From AM-0621 sp964573505 (lineage in GTDB: Bacteria > Planctomycetota > Planctomycetia > Planctomycetales > Planctomycetaceae), in assembly GCA_964573505.1 (NCBI GenBank), contig CAZNMS010000024.1, positions 1-39,223 on the forward strand: a stretch of DNA of 39,223 nt, in the 5' to 3' direction. Shown here in pieces: positions 18,814-26,871 of the stretch (position 1 is the stretch's first letter; every line of letters starts with the position of its first letter). A program made the position numbers and the translations under genes. Under the pieces are notes generated by a model, which did not search any database, was not told where the DNA came from, and saw nothing but the letters and a program-made list of their open reading frames with translations.

Positions 18814-19110
18814 TCACACCTCGCTTGCCGCCGCGAGCATCTCGCTGCGCTTCCCCAGAAAGATGTAAGGAAAGAGTCCAATGCCGCGTGCCTGCAAGGC
18901 GTCAAAGATCGCAGCCTTCAAGTCGTCAGCGTCTTGAATGGGCAGAGTCTCGACGTCCTCATCCTCATCAAGGATGACTTGCACGCGCAGCGAGTCGTCG
19001 CCGGTCCAATCGACGTAGTCATCGACTTCCAGTTCGACGACGCGCGGACGTGCGGGGAGCTTCAGTTTGCTGAGATCCAGTGCTTCGAGAACGGCCGGAT
19101 TGGAAACCAT
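18814..19110 (-). CDS. Small acidic protein, partner of the HEPN-like gene
   Basis: This 98-aa protein has ATG preceded by GGAG at 7 nt. It is strongly acidic in the middle (ELEVDDYVDWTGDDSLRVQVILDEDEDVETL), then has a helix (DADDLKAAIFDALQARGIG) and a hydrophobic, aromatic end (LFPYIFLGKRSEM). I do not recognise a domain. The fold looks alpha/beta. Its size, acidity, first position and tight coupling to the HEPN-like gene are what one expects of an antitoxin or binding partner, though no DNA-binding motif is evident. The inverted repeat at 19212-19288 separates it from the flavoprotein gene upstream, so this pair probably has its own promoter in 19111-19320. Confidence 0.7.
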   Translation of the reverse strand: MVSNPAVLEALDLSKLKLPARPRVVELEVDDYVDWTGDDSLRVQVILDEDEDVETLPIQDADDLKAAIFDALQARGIGLFPYIFLGKRSEMLAAASEV

Positions 19111-19211
19111 TGAGTGACTCCGTTTGGGGACGAGTGGACTCCGAACCCAAAGTGCTTGAGGAACGCGATGAGCTTGCGATGTTCTATTTGGGCATGGTTC
19201 ACGATGAGGTT

Positions 19212-19288
19212 GCAGAGCCGCGCCCGTCAGGAAGCGGAATCCGTTACGAAATAGCCAAAACTCCGCTTCCTAACGGGCGCGGCTCTGC
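19212..19288. repeat. 27-bp inverted repeat, family D
   Basis: Arms 19212-19238 (starting GCAGAGCCGCGCCCGTCAGG) and 19262-19288 (ending GGGCGCGGCTCTGC) match at 26 of 27 positions around a 23-bp loop. Each arm also contains CCGC and GCGG, so it may fold alone. It lies between the flavoprotein 3' end and the start of the two-gene HEPN unit, both on the minus strand. Confidence 0.88.
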
Positions 19289-19320
19289 GACCGAATGCGA
19301 GACTGAAATGAACCTCGCCT

Positions 19321-19974
19321 CTATTTGACGCACGCCAACATTCGATCGCCATATCGTTTCTCGCAAGGAGCCTTCTCGATGGCGACGTTGATGTTGGGGA
19401 CTGAGGACACGAGTCCGCGCTGCTCCACTTGCGGCTTGCTCGACGCGGGAACGAGATCTTGAGCAAGTCGGTACTCGTCGGACCACAACTTCGCGCGCAC
19501 CAGCGACTTCGTGCAGTGCAGGAAGACTTCGCGAACTTCAATCAGCAAGCCGGTCTTTGGCACCCGGCCGTCGATCGCATACCGGTCGAGCAACTCGGAA
19601 TGAACGACGATGCGCGCAAGACCGCTGACTCGCAACGTCTCACAAGCGCCGGGAACTAAGAACAACATGCCGACATGCGGGTTCTTGAGAATGTTGCGCA
19701 TGCTGTCGATGCGGTTGTTGCCGAGTCGATCCGGCAGGAACAACGTTTGATCGTCGATCACAGTCACAAAGCCCGGCGCGTCACCGCGCGGCGAAACGTC
19801 GGCAGTGCCGTCTTCGGCTGCCGTCGAAAGACACATGAACGGCGACGCTTCGATGAACCGCTGACATTCCGAGTCGAGCCGACTCAGCAACTTCCGCAAC
19901 GCGATGTCTGACGGCGGGCCATAGAGCGCTCGCAACTCGCCTTCGTTTGTCGCGAAGGTCATCTCGGGGAGCAT
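19321..19974 (-). CDS. Pyridoxamine 5'-phosphate oxidase-like flavoprotein (MSMEG_1061-type)
   Basis: The 217-aa product belongs to the split-barrel FMN-binding PPOX class. It shows RFIEASPFMCLSTAAEDGTADVSPRGDAPGFV, LFLPDRLGNNRIDSMRNI and VGMLFLVPG, the arrangement of the MSMEG_1061 subgroup. The C-terminal ECLHC-like segment (VREVFLHCTKSLVRAKLW) is also typical. Such proteins bind FMN or F420 and reduce or oxidise unknown small molecules. The usual end at LW is extended here by about 55 residues without a recognised motif. ATG 19974 is preferred because AGGAAAG lies about 8 nt upstream; ATG 20007 would add 11 residues but has no ribosome site. It lies 64 bp after the fumarase gene on the same strand. 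Confidence 0.85.
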   Translation of the reverse strand: MLPEMTFATNEGELRALYGPPSDIALRKLLSRLDSECQRFIEASPFMCLSTAAEDGTADVSPRGDAPGFVTVIDDQTLFLPDRLGNNRIDSMRNILKNPHVGMLFLVPGACETLRVSGLARIVVHSELLDRYAIDGRVPKTGLLIEVREVFLHCTKSLVRAKLWSDEYRLAQDLVPASSKPQVEQRGLVSSVPNINVAIEKAPCEKRYGDRMLACVK

Positions 19975-20038
19975 TGCGATCTTTCCTAAGGGTAATTTCG
20001 ATTGCATGACTAAGTTGTTTCAGACCGCGTCGTGATCC

Positions 20039-21670
20039 TTAGTGCGAGCAGCCCGGACCGACATCTTGGAAGAAGTCATGCCCTTTGTTGTCGACCAAGA
20101 TGAAGGCCGGGAAGTCTTCGACTTCGATCTTCCAGATAGCTTCCATTCCGAGTTCGGGGAACTCGACGACGTCGACCTTGCGGATGTTCTCTTTCGCGAG
20201 GATCGCTGCCGGGCCGCCGATGCTGCCGAGATAGAAGCCGCCGTGCTTGTGGCAGGACTCAGTGACCTGCTTGCCGCGATTGCCTTTCGCGATCATCACC
20301 ATGCTGCCGCCCGCCGCCTGAAAGAGATTCACATACGAGTCCATTCGCCCTGCCGTTGTTGGGCCGAATGAGCCGCTCGCGTAACCCTCGGGCTTCTTCG
20401 CGGGACCGGCGTAGTAGACCGGATGATTCTTGAAGTACTCGGGCAATGGCTGACCGGCATCGAGTCGCTCTTTGAGCTTTGCGTGAGCGATGTCTCGGGC
20501 GACGACGATCGGACCATTGAGCAACAGTCGCGTCGTCACCGGATAGCGATTGAGTTCCGCGAGGATCTCGGCCATCGGACGGTTCAGATCCAATCGCACC
20601 GCGCCGTCGTCTTTGCGATGTCGCAACGCTTCGGGGATGTACTTGAGCGGCTCGAACTCAAGCTGCTCGATGAAGACTCCGTCCTTTGTGATCTTGCCCT
20701 TCGCTTGCCGATCCGCGCTGCACGAGACGCCGATGCCGATTGGCAATGAGGCTCCGTGTCGAGGCAGTCGGACGATGCGCACATCGAGTGCGAAATACTT
20801 GCCGCCGAACTGGGCTCCGATTCCGCACTTGCGAGCTTGCTCAAGCATCTGAGCTTCGAGTTCGACATCTCGAAATGCGCGACCGAGTGCGTTGCCGGTT
20901 GTCGGCAGATGATCGAGCCACTTCGTTGATGCGAGTTTGACGGTCTTCATCGTCGCTTCGGCAGAAGTGCCGCCGATCACGAAGACAAGGTGATACGGCG
21001 GGCAAGCGGCGGTGCCCAATGTCACCATCTTGGCGGTCAAGAACTCGACGAGTCCCTTCGGATTGAGGACCGCGCGGGTCTCTTGAAACAGGAAGCTCTT
21101 ATTGGCCGATCCGCCGCCTTTCGCGACGAACAGGAACTTGAACTCGTCGCCATCGCAGCCCATGACGTCGATCTGCGCGGGCAAGTTGGTGTTCGTGTTC
21201 TTCTCGTCCCACATGTTGAGCGCGGCGTTTTGTGAGTACCTCAGATTGTTCTCGGTGTAAGCGTCGTAGACCCCGCGCGAGAGTGCCGCTTCATCACCGC
21301 TCGAAAAGACGCAATGGCCTTTCTTGCCCATGATCGTTGCGGTGCCAGTGTCCTGACAGAACGGCAAAACGCCCGCGCTCGATACGTCGGCGTTCTTGAG
21401 CATCGTGAGCGCGACCATGCGGTCGTTGTCGGATGCTTCAGGGTCATCAAGGATCGCAGCCACTTGCTTCAGATGAGCGGGACGCAAGAAGAAGTTGATG
21501 TCATGAAAGGCTTGCGAGGCCAGCAGCGTGAGAGCCTGCGGTTCGACACACAGCATGTCTCGGCCTTCAAACGGCGAGACGCGCACATGCTCCTTCGTCA
21601 GTAGGCGGTATTGAGTGTCGTCGTGTCCGAGTTCGAAGAGTTCTTGAAACTGAAACGGAGCAGTGGGCAT
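20039..21670 (-). CDS. Class I fumarate hydratase (iron-sulfur)
   Basis: This TCA-cycle enzyme interconverts fumarate and malate using an oxygen-sensitive 4Fe-4S cluster. The 543-aa protein carries the three cluster cysteines in context: Cys105 (PFCQDTGTA), Cys223 (GTAACPPYHLVFVIGGTSAE) and Cys317 (GIGVSCSAD). The C-terminal domain has GPTTAGRMDSYV and KGNRGKQV, as in FumA/FumB-type single-chain enzymes. Length and domain order match the family. The start at 21670 follows GAGGAA by 7 nt; the ATG 15 bp further upstream is less likely. Upstream, the two CGGCAGCCTGCTGCCG hairpins (21701-21741) lie where a promoter or leader would be. Which fum symbol applies cannot be decided. Confidence 0.93.
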   Translation of the reverse strand: MPTAPFQFQELFELGHDDTQYRLLTKEHVRVSPFEGRDMLCVEPQALTLLASQAFHDINFFLRPAHLKQVAAILDDPEASDNDRMVALTMLKNADVSSAGVLPFCQDTGTATIMGKKGHCVFSSGDEAALSRGVYDAYTENNLRYSQNAALNMWDEKNTNTNLPAQIDVMGCDGDEFKFLFVAKGGGSANKSFLFQETRAVLNPKGLVEFLTAKMVTLGTAACPPYHLVFVIGGTSAEATMKTVKLASTKWLDHLPTTGNALGRAFRDVELEAQMLEQARKCGIGAQFGGKYFALDVRIVRLPRHGASLPIGIGVSCSADRQAKGKITKDGVFIEQLEFEPLKYIPEALRHRKDDGAVRLDLNRPMAEILAELNRYPVTTRLLLNGPIVVARDIAHAKLKERLDAGQPLPEYFKNHPVYYAGPAKKPEGYASGSFGPTTAGRMDSYVNLFQAAGGSMVMIAKGNRGKQVTESCHKHGGFYLGSIGGPAAILAKENIRKVDVVEFPELGMEAIWKIEVEDFPAFILVDNKGHDFFQDVGPGCSH

Positions 21671-21700
21671 GTAACGATTCCTCACAGTTGATTTGGACTG

Positions 21701-21741
21701 CGGCAGCCTGCTGCCGCTTTAGCTCCGGCAGCCTGCTGCCG
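21701..21741. repeat. Tandem pair of 16-bp hairpins upstream of fumarase (family O)
   Basis: CGGCAGCCTGCTGCCG occurs twice, at 21701-21716 and 21726-21741. Each copy has a 6-7-bp stem and the loop CCTG. They are direct repeats 25 bp apart, located 31 bp upstream of the fumarase start on the minus strand. Either a dispersed repeat or a leader/operator element. Confidence 0.65.
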
Positions 21742-21943
21742 AGGGGCGGCATTCTGATGCGTCAGCCGCGTAATGGGAGTCAGTCGAAGCGTGCTGCCTG
21801 CAACGGCGCGATTCCAATCTAAGACCGTCTTCGCCGTCTGAGTGAAACTCGCTTTACTACGCAGCGAGGATGCCGGTTCGAAGAGTTGTTGCTTGCGGTC
21901 GAGCGATGCAGCGAAGCCGCTCCGAAGGGGCGATCGAAAGGCT

Positions 21944-22060
21944 GGCGCGCGGCAGATGAGAACGTGCCTGCGATTTCTTGTACGACGGACTTGTAGTCCG
22001 TCGCGCCCGATCTTCGACGGACGACAAGTCCGTCGTACCAGTCAAAACTCATCCGCTGCT
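21944..22060. repeat. Family A inverted repeat element (A2)
   Basis: Core hairpins lie at 21980-22002 (GTAC, GACGGACT, TGT, AGTCCGTC) and 22016-22038 on minus, where the stem is shortened to 7 bp by a base change. The left flank has the GCGCGGCAGATGAGAAC-type end; the right end is degenerate. It lies in the divergent gap between fumarase and the HAD gene. Confidence 0.75.
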
Positions 22061-22115
22061 CGAAGATTCCGGTTGACGTTTTATGTTCGAAGTTGGGATG
22101 TGAGGTTGTTGCTCG

Positions 22116-22799
22116 ATGCGAGTGTTGTTGTTCGACATTGATGGCACGCTGCTCAATAGCGGCGGCGCGGGACAGGCGGCGATGGAGGATGCTCTTGAGT
22201 CGGCCTTCGGGGTGACTCGGCAAACAGAAGGCATCCCCGTCGCGGGGCGCACCGATCGAGCCATTACATCCGACATGATGCAGTTTCATGACATTCCGCT
22301 GACCGAAGAAAACAGTGGTCGGCTCTATGCCCACTATCTCCAACATCTGCCGAAGAGACTCGGCACGCGCGGCGGATTGGTGCTGCCCGGAGTGGAGACG
22401 CTGCTCGCGCAACTTGCTGCCGAAGCAGATTGCTTGCTCGGTTTGCTGACCGGCAATTTCAAACGCGGAGCCGAGATCAAGCTGAGTCATTTTGAATTGG
22501 CGCATCACTTCCGCTGCGGCGGTTACGGCGATCACCATCACGATCGCGATGACGTTGCTCGCGAAGCGAAGAGCGAAGCTCTGCGAACGCTCGGACGCGA
22601 TGAGCACGATGATGTTTGGGTCATCGGCGATACCCCGAACGATGTGAAGTGCGGTCGCGCGATCGGTGCGCGAGTGGTCGCTGTCGCAACCGGTCACTTC
22701 AGCGATGACGAGCTAAAGGCGACTTGCCCCGACTTTCTCTTTCGCGACTTCGCAGACGTCGCCGCCGTGACTGACGTGTTGCGAGTCAGTTCGAAGTGA
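22116..22799 (+). CDS. HAD-superfamily hydrolase, phosphoglycolate-phosphatase-like
   Basis: The 227-aa product has all HAD motifs: the nucleophile DIDGTLL at residues 7-13 (both aspartates present), Thr in LLTGNF (motif II), a Lys in EAKSEAL (motif III) and GDTPNDVKCGRAIGA (motif IV). An alpha-helical cap lies between motifs I and II (about 18-90), as in subfamily I phosphatases such as Gph. It probably dephosphorylates a small phosphorylated metabolite; phosphoglycolate is only a guess. The ribosome site GAGG is somewhat distant (about 11 nt). A large palindrome begins 121 bp after its stop. Confidence 0.87.
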   Translation: MRVLLFDIDGTLLNSGGAGQAAMEDALESAFGVTRQTEGIPVAGRTDRAITSDMMQFHDIPLTEENSGRLYAHYLQHLPKRLGTRGGLVLPGVETLLAQLAAEADCLLGLLTGNFKRGAEIKLSHFELAHHFRCGGYGDHHHDRDDVAREAKSEALRTLGRDEHDDVWVIGDTPNDVKCGRAIGARVVAVATGHFSDDELKATCPDFLFRDFADVAAVTDVLRVSSK

Positions 22800-22919
22800 G
22801 CGACAGCTTCAGTTAGGTTCCGATGCCGCTTGAGCCTCAGGTTGAGCCGAGAGACAACTTCCCAGTTGGTGCAACAACTCTGAAGCTGAGGTTTCGATGT
22901 TGTGGCGTTTCTTGTCTTC

Positions 22920-23137
22920 GCCCCGAAGGGGCCTCGGATGTCAGCCTAGGGCAAGCTCGCGATAGCGAGCGCCGCCCTAGGAAAACTGGCAACTCACGTC
23001 GTGCCCTGACGGGGCACCGGAATGCGACGATGCCTTCCTGTGCCCCTTCAGGGCACGTTTTCATAGCGTTCTTATTCCTAGGGCGACGCTCCCTTTGGTC
23101 GCTTGCCCTAGGCTGATTTCCCGAGCCCCTTTGGGGC
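22920..23137. repeat. 218-bp symmetric palindrome of six nested hairpins (family I)
   Basis: Matching hairpins are placed symmetrically around 23028/23029: GCCCC-GAA-GGGGC (22920-22932) with GCCCC-TTT-GGGGC (23125-23137); CAGCCTAGGGCAAGC (22942-22956) with GCTTGCCCTAGGCTG (23101-23115); GCCCTAGG (22974) with CCTAGGGC (23077); GTGCCC..GGGCAC hairpins at 23001-23017 and 23040-23056. The CCTAGGGC...GCCCTAGG segments also fold by themselves, the left one with an inner GCTCGC-GATA-GCGAGC stem. No gene lies within. Confidence 0.88.
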
Positions 23138-23170
23138 AAATACATCGAGCGCGCGATCTGGAAACTGTCC

Positions 23171-23212
23171 GCGAGTCCGTCCTTTTTCGTCCTTATGAAT
23201 GGACGCACTCGC
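23171..23212. repeat. Short inverted repeat upstream of aroDE
   Basis: GCGAGTCCGTCC (23171-23182) is inverted with GGACGCACTCGC (23201-23212), 11 of 12 matching, with a T-rich 18-nt loop. It may be a terminator-like or leader structure. Confidence 0.45.
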
Positions 23213-23257
23213 GAGTTTGCGGGTCATGCAATCCAAATTACCCCTCGCGAAGAAGCA

Positions 23258-23281
23258 GACGGCCGAGGGCGGCCATCCTAC
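23258..23281 (-). repeat. Solo REP-like hairpin, family J
   Basis: Minus-strand reading is GTAG, GATGGCCG, CCCT, CGGCCGTC. All 8 positions pair, with T-G at position 3. It matches the inverted pair at 29222-29289. It ends 77 bp before the aroDE start. Confidence 0.75.
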
Positions 23282-23358
23282 AACGACGTCCGGGCACGCA
23301 TGATTGGCTCGCGGACTTTGACTTCATCCTTCAGCTTCAACCTCAGTGAATTCTCAAC

Positions 23359-24870
23359 ATGATTTGCGTCAGCATTGGTCGGACTCGACACAGCGCCTTT
23401 GTGCAAGAACATCGCAACCTCGCTCAGCAAGGAGCACAGCTTGTCGAACTGCGAGTCGACTGGTTGCGGAACATGCCGAACCTCGCACAGCTCATCACGA
23501 ATCGTCCGACTCCGGTCATCGTGACGTGCCGTCGCAAGGACGATCGCGGGCGCTGGCTCGGCACTGAAGAGGACCGCCAGAAGCTCTTGCGAGAAGCGAT
23601 CATCGCCGGGGTCGAGTACGTCGATCTCGAAATGGATGTCGCGCGAACCATTCGTCGTTATGGCAAGACGAAGCGCATCGTGAGCTATCACAACTTCGAT
23701 GAAACCCCGCAGGATCTCGATGCCATTCATCGGCAGATGCAGCAGTTGGACCCGGACGTCATCAAGATCGTGACGATGGCCAATGCTCCCGGTGATGTGA
23801 CGCGGATGCTGCAATTGGTTTCGGAAGCGCGCATCCCGACGGCCGGCTTTTGCATGGGTGAACTCGGAGTCCCGAGCCGCATTCTCTGCGGCAAGTACGG
23901 CTCGCCCTTCACCTACGCGACGTTCAGCCGCGACCGCGAATTGGCTCCCGGTCAGATCCCGTTCGAGGACATGCAAAACATCTACCACTACGACGACGTC
24001 GGACCGGAGACGATGGTGCTCGGAGTGGTCGGTGATCCGGTCGGTCACAGCATGAGTCCGCTCATTCACAACGCGGCGTTGAAGGCTGCCGGGATCGATG
24101 CGGTCTATATCCCGTTTCGCATTCCGTCAGGCACGTTGGCGGCGTCACTGCAAGACCTCGACTGGCTCAAGCTGCGCGGCTTGAGCGTCACCATTCCGCA
24201 TAAGGAAGCGGCAGCAGCACTCGCTCAGCACAGCAACACGATCGCTCAGTCAGTCGGAGCGGCGAACACACTCGTGCGAAATGATCTCGGAGGATGGGAC
24301 GCTTCGAATACGGACTACGAAGCAATCCTTGAAAGCGTGCTGCTGGGTCTCGACCCGAACAACACTGACCCGTCAAAGCTGATGGGCCAAAAGGTGCTGC
24401 TGTTAGGAGCGGGCGGTGCAGCTCGAGCCGCTGCAATGGCGATGGTTCGCAACGGAGCAGTCGTCACGATCGCGAGTCGCACTCACAAACGAGCGACCGC
24501 ACTCGCTAGCGAAATGGGATGCCAGCATTGCTCATGGGAGAATCGCGGATCGGTCGACCCGCAGATCGTCATCAATTGCACGCCGCTCGGAATGCATCCA
24601 AACGTTGACGATTCGCCGATGCCGGCCAATTGGCTGATGCCGGGAATGCTTGTCTTCGACACTGTCTACAACCCCGAGAACACCTTGCTGCTCAAGACCG
24701 CGAAGCAGAGGGAATGTCGAACGGTGTCGGGCATCGAGATGTTTGTGCGACAAGCCGCGCGGCAGTTCGAGAAGTTCACGGGGCAACCGGCATCGCTTGA
24801 GCTAATGCGCGAGACTCTGCGACAAGCGATCTCTCCGGTGCGGATCAACTATCAGCCGGAAGAGACGTAA
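23359..24870 (+). CDS. aroDE: Bifunctional 3-dehydroquinate dehydratase (type I) / shikimate dehydrogenase
   Basis: This is a fusion of two consecutive shikimate-pathway enzymes, 503 aa. Residues 1 to about 210 are type I dehydroquinase: substrate-binding ELRVD (Glu30, Arg32), catalytic His111 in SYHNFDETP and the Schiff-base Lys136 in VIKIVTMAN. Residues about 218-495 are AroE: shikimate-binding GDPVGHSMSP (226-234), catalytic Lys282 in VTIPHKEA, Asn303 in GAANTLV, Asp319 in NTDY, the NADP loop GAGGAA at 350-355 and NCTPLGM (407-412). All key residues are present, so both activities are expected. AroD-AroE fusion is well known in plants, Chlamydiae and planctomycetes. The reading frame is uninterrupted. 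A family A repeat starts at the base after the stop. Confidence 0.94.
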   Translation: MICVSIGRTRHSAFVQEHRNLAQQGAQLVELRVDWLRNMPNLAQLITNRPTPVIVTCRRKDDRGRWLGTEEDRQKLLREAIIAGVEYVDLEMDVARTIRRYGKTKRIVSYHNFDETPQDLDAIHRQMQQLDPDVIKIVTMANAPGDVTRMLQLVSEARIPTAGFCMGELGVPSRILCGKYGSPFTYATFSRDRELAPGQIPFEDMQNIYHYDDVGPETMVLGVVGDPVGHSMSPLIHNAALKAAGIDAVYIPFRIPSGTLAASLQDLDWLKLRGLSVTIPHKEAAAALAQHSNTIAQSVGAANTLVRNDLGGWDASNTDYEAILESVLLGLDPNNTDPSKLMGQKVLLLGAGGAARAAAMAMVRNGAVVTIASRTHKRATALASEMGCQHCSWENRGSVDPQIVINCTPLGMHPNVDDSPMPANWLMPGMLVFDTVYNPENTLLLKTAKQRECRTVSGIEMFVRQAARQFEKFTGQPASLELMRETLRQAISPVRINYQPEET

Positions 24871-24991
24871 GCCGCGCGGCAGTCGAGAACCTAAGGGCGA
24901 ATTCTTGTACGACGGACTTGTAGTCCGTCGATCTGCGACTGCGACGGACTACAAGTCCGTCGTACAGAAGATCGCCGATAACTTCTCATCT
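24871..24991. repeat. Family A inverted repeat element, full length (A3)
   Basis: This 121-bp element is the same length as A1 and, like A1, begins directly after a stop codon. Outer ends GCCGCGCGGCAG and CTGCCGCTCGCC are inverted. Core hairpins at 24907-24929 (plus) and 24943-24965 (minus) have perfect 8-bp stems GACGGACT/AGTCCGTC with loop TGT on both strands. Confidence 0.9.
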
Positions 24992-25147
24992 GCCGCTCGC
25001 CTTACCGGCGAACTGGGCATCAATGCCGACCGCGAGCCCTATAAACAATCGACTGCTCAACTCACGCTGCCGTTCAATTCATCCCCGCGCCCTGCCGGCG
25101 CGAGGACTCCACTGTCTGTGACGTTTCACCTGAAGGACTCATTGCTC

Positions 25148-26128
25148 ATGCCGAAGATCGCGACGTTTTCGTTGAACGGAAAAGGTGCTCCTCATGAAGG
25201 CATCCTCGCTCAAGCGGGTTTCGATGTTGTCTATGCCGAGCCCGGTAAGAATCTTTACAGAGAAGACGATCTGATCGAGTCCCTCAAGGATTGCGTCGCG
25301 GTCGTCGCGGGGTCAGAGCCCTATACGCCGCGCGTCCTCAAGGCGAACCCGCAACTGCGAGTCATCGCTCGCACGGGAGTGGGCTATGACGCCGTGCATC
25401 TTGAGACGTGCGATGAAATGGGCATCGTCGTTTGCACGACTCCGGGCGTGAATCATCACGCGGTCGCTGAGCACACCATTGCGATGTTGATGGGGCTCGG
25501 GCGCGGCTTCCCGGCGATCGATCATCAAGTCCGACGCAACGAGTGGAAGCGAGCGGCCTATCCCCGAATCATGGGGCAGACGATCGGCATTATGGGGCTC
25601 GGGCGCATCGGTCAGGCGGTTGCGACGCGCGCCGTCGGACTCGGTTTGAAGGTGCTCGTCTACGAGCCCTATCCCAATCAAGAGTTCGTCTCGAAGTGGG
25701 GACTCGAACTCGTCGGGCTAGAGGACATCGTTCGCCGCTCCGACTTCTTGACGCTGCACTTGCCGGCAACCGCTGAGACAAAGGGCATGTTCAACAAAGC
25801 GATGTTCGCGAAGATGAAGCGGACCGCAGTCATCATCAACACCGCACGCGGAGCACTCATCAACGAGCCCGACCTCATCGAAGCTCTGCAAACCGGAGTC
25901 ATCCGCGCGGCAGGCTTAGACGTCTTCGCGGTCGAACCGCTGCCGACCGACTCACCCTTGCTGAAGATGGAGAACGTGATGCTGGCCGGACACGTTGCGG
26001 GACTCGATCAAGAGTCTCATCACGACACCTTCAAGATGTCTGCCGAAAGCATCGTGACGCTGAAGAACGGCGGCTGGCCGAAAGAGTGCGTCGTGAATCT
26101 GAAGGGCGCAACGAATTGGAAGTGGTAG
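25148..26128 (+). CDS. D-2-hydroxyacid dehydrogenase, phosphoglycerate-dehydrogenase-like
   Basis: From ATG 25148 (AAGGA about 10 nt upstream) the protein is 326 aa. The open frame continues upstream, but that part only translates the A3 repeat. Family marks are the NAD loop GLGRIG (150-155), the catalytic Arg234 in NTARGALINE, Glu263 in DVFAVEPLP and His282 in GHVAGLD. ARTGVGYDAV and HHAVAEHT are typical of 3-phosphoglycerate dehydrogenases (SerA), which start serine synthesis. It lacks the C-terminal ACT regulatory domain, so it may be a short SerA or act on another hydroxyacid. No serine genes are nearby. Confidence 0.9.
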   Translation: MPKIATFSLNGKGAPHEGILAQAGFDVVYAEPGKNLYREDDLIESLKDCVAVVAGSEPYTPRVLKANPQLRVIARTGVGYDAVHLETCDEMGIVVCTTPGVNHHAVAEHTIAMLMGLGRGFPAIDHQVRRNEWKRAAYPRIMGQTIGIMGLGRIGQAVATRAVGLGLKVLVYEPYPNQEFVSKWGLELVGLEDIVRRSDFLTLHLPATAETKGMFNKAMFAKMKRTAVIINTARGALINEPDLIEALQTGVIRAAGLDVFAVEPLPTDSPLLKMENVMLAGHVAGLDQESHHDTFKMSAESIVTLKNGGWPKECVVNLKGATNWKW

Positions 26129-26221
26129 GCAGAGCGGTCGAACTGCGCTCGGCCCCCCCTGCCCTTTCTCAGATGCGGCATCGAGACTCGGTGACGTGAG
26201 TCGCGGAGCGCATGAGCTACG

Positions 26222-26248
26222 TAAGCGAGTCGCTCTGCGACTCGCTTG
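26222..26248. repeat. GC-rich hairpin near REP-like foot
   Basis: AGCGAGTCGC (about 26224-26233), loop TCT and GCGACTCGCT form a perfect 10-bp stem preceded by GTA. It resembles the GTAG-footed units but has a longer stem. It lies in the 233-bp gap after the dehydrogenase; no gene is seen there. Confidence 0.5.
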
Positions 26249-26361
26249 CTCCGATGCCTGAAGTAGCGACGAATTGGGGCGGCCGTTGTCAGCAATCACG
26301 CATCTCTTGTCCGCGATGAACGCAGCCCGATGGGCGTGCGGTTAAACGAGTGGAGTCATTC

Positions 26362-26664
26362 ATGGCCGGAGAGCATCGAGTTCGCATCACTTACTGCACT
26401 CAGTGCCGATGGATGCTGAGGAGCGCATGGATGGCGCAAGAACTCCTCACGACGTTTGAGAGCGAGCTGGCGGAAGTCGCCCTCGCTCCGGGAACGGGCG
26501 GCATCTTTGAAGTGCGAGTGAACGACGAACTCATTTGGTCGCGCGCCGCTGACGGCGGCTTTCCCGACATTAAAGAACTGAAGCAACGCGTCCGCGATCG
26601 AGTCGCTCCCGATCGCGATCTCGGTCACTCCGATCGCAAAGCAGCGGCTGAAACAACGATGTAA
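26362..26664 (+). CDS. SelT/SelW/SelH (Rdx) family thioredoxin-like protein
   Basis: The small (100 aa) protein has the Rdx signature VRITYCTQCRWMLRSAWMAQELL, with the redox CxxC as Cys12 and Cys15, then GTGGIFEVRVNDELIWSRAADGGFPDIKELKQRVRD. This matches bacterial SelW-like proteins (prokaryotic Rdx). A TGC codon encodes cysteine where selenoproteins carry Sec, so this is the Cys form. ATG 26362 is preferred because GGAG lies 6 nt upstream; GTG 26350 overlaps that site. It is probably a cytoplasmic redox protein of unknown partner. The C-terminal 15 residues are charged and variable. Confidence 0.88.
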   Translation: MAGEHRVRITYCTQCRWMLRSAWMAQELLTTFESELAEVALAPGTGGIFEVRVNDELIWSRAADGGFPDIKELKQRVRDRVAPDRDLGHSDRKAAAETTM

Positions 26665-26794
26665 TTTGCGTGACACAGTTTGTTTAGCCGCGAGCTGGGC
26701 ACCGACGCCAGTTGGTCCGAACGTGCTAAAGGGCAATGCGTTGCCAAAAACGGTCCTCACCGGGCGGGCCGGCACAATGGGCGAGGAACACTGG

Positions 26795-26855
26795 TACGAC
26801 GGACTTGTAGTCCGTCGAACGTCATGAGAAGCGACGGACTGCAAGTCCGTCGTAC
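26795..26855. repeat. Family A inverted repeat core (A4)
   Basis: Two GTAC-footed hairpins (stem GACGGACT/AGTCCGTC, loops TGT and TGC) are in inverted order with about 15 bp between. The GCGGCAG outer ends of A1 and A3 are not evident here. It lies between the SelW-like and BtpA-like genes, 17 bp from element L. Confidence 0.8.
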
Positions 26856-26871
26856 CCAAAAACGTGGCACC

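Noticed and set aside
24905..25147. N-terminal extension of the PGDH-like protein
   Set aside because: The extension only translates the family A repeat (YDGLVVRR / TDYKSVV style peptide). The dehydrogenase fold begins at ATG 25148.
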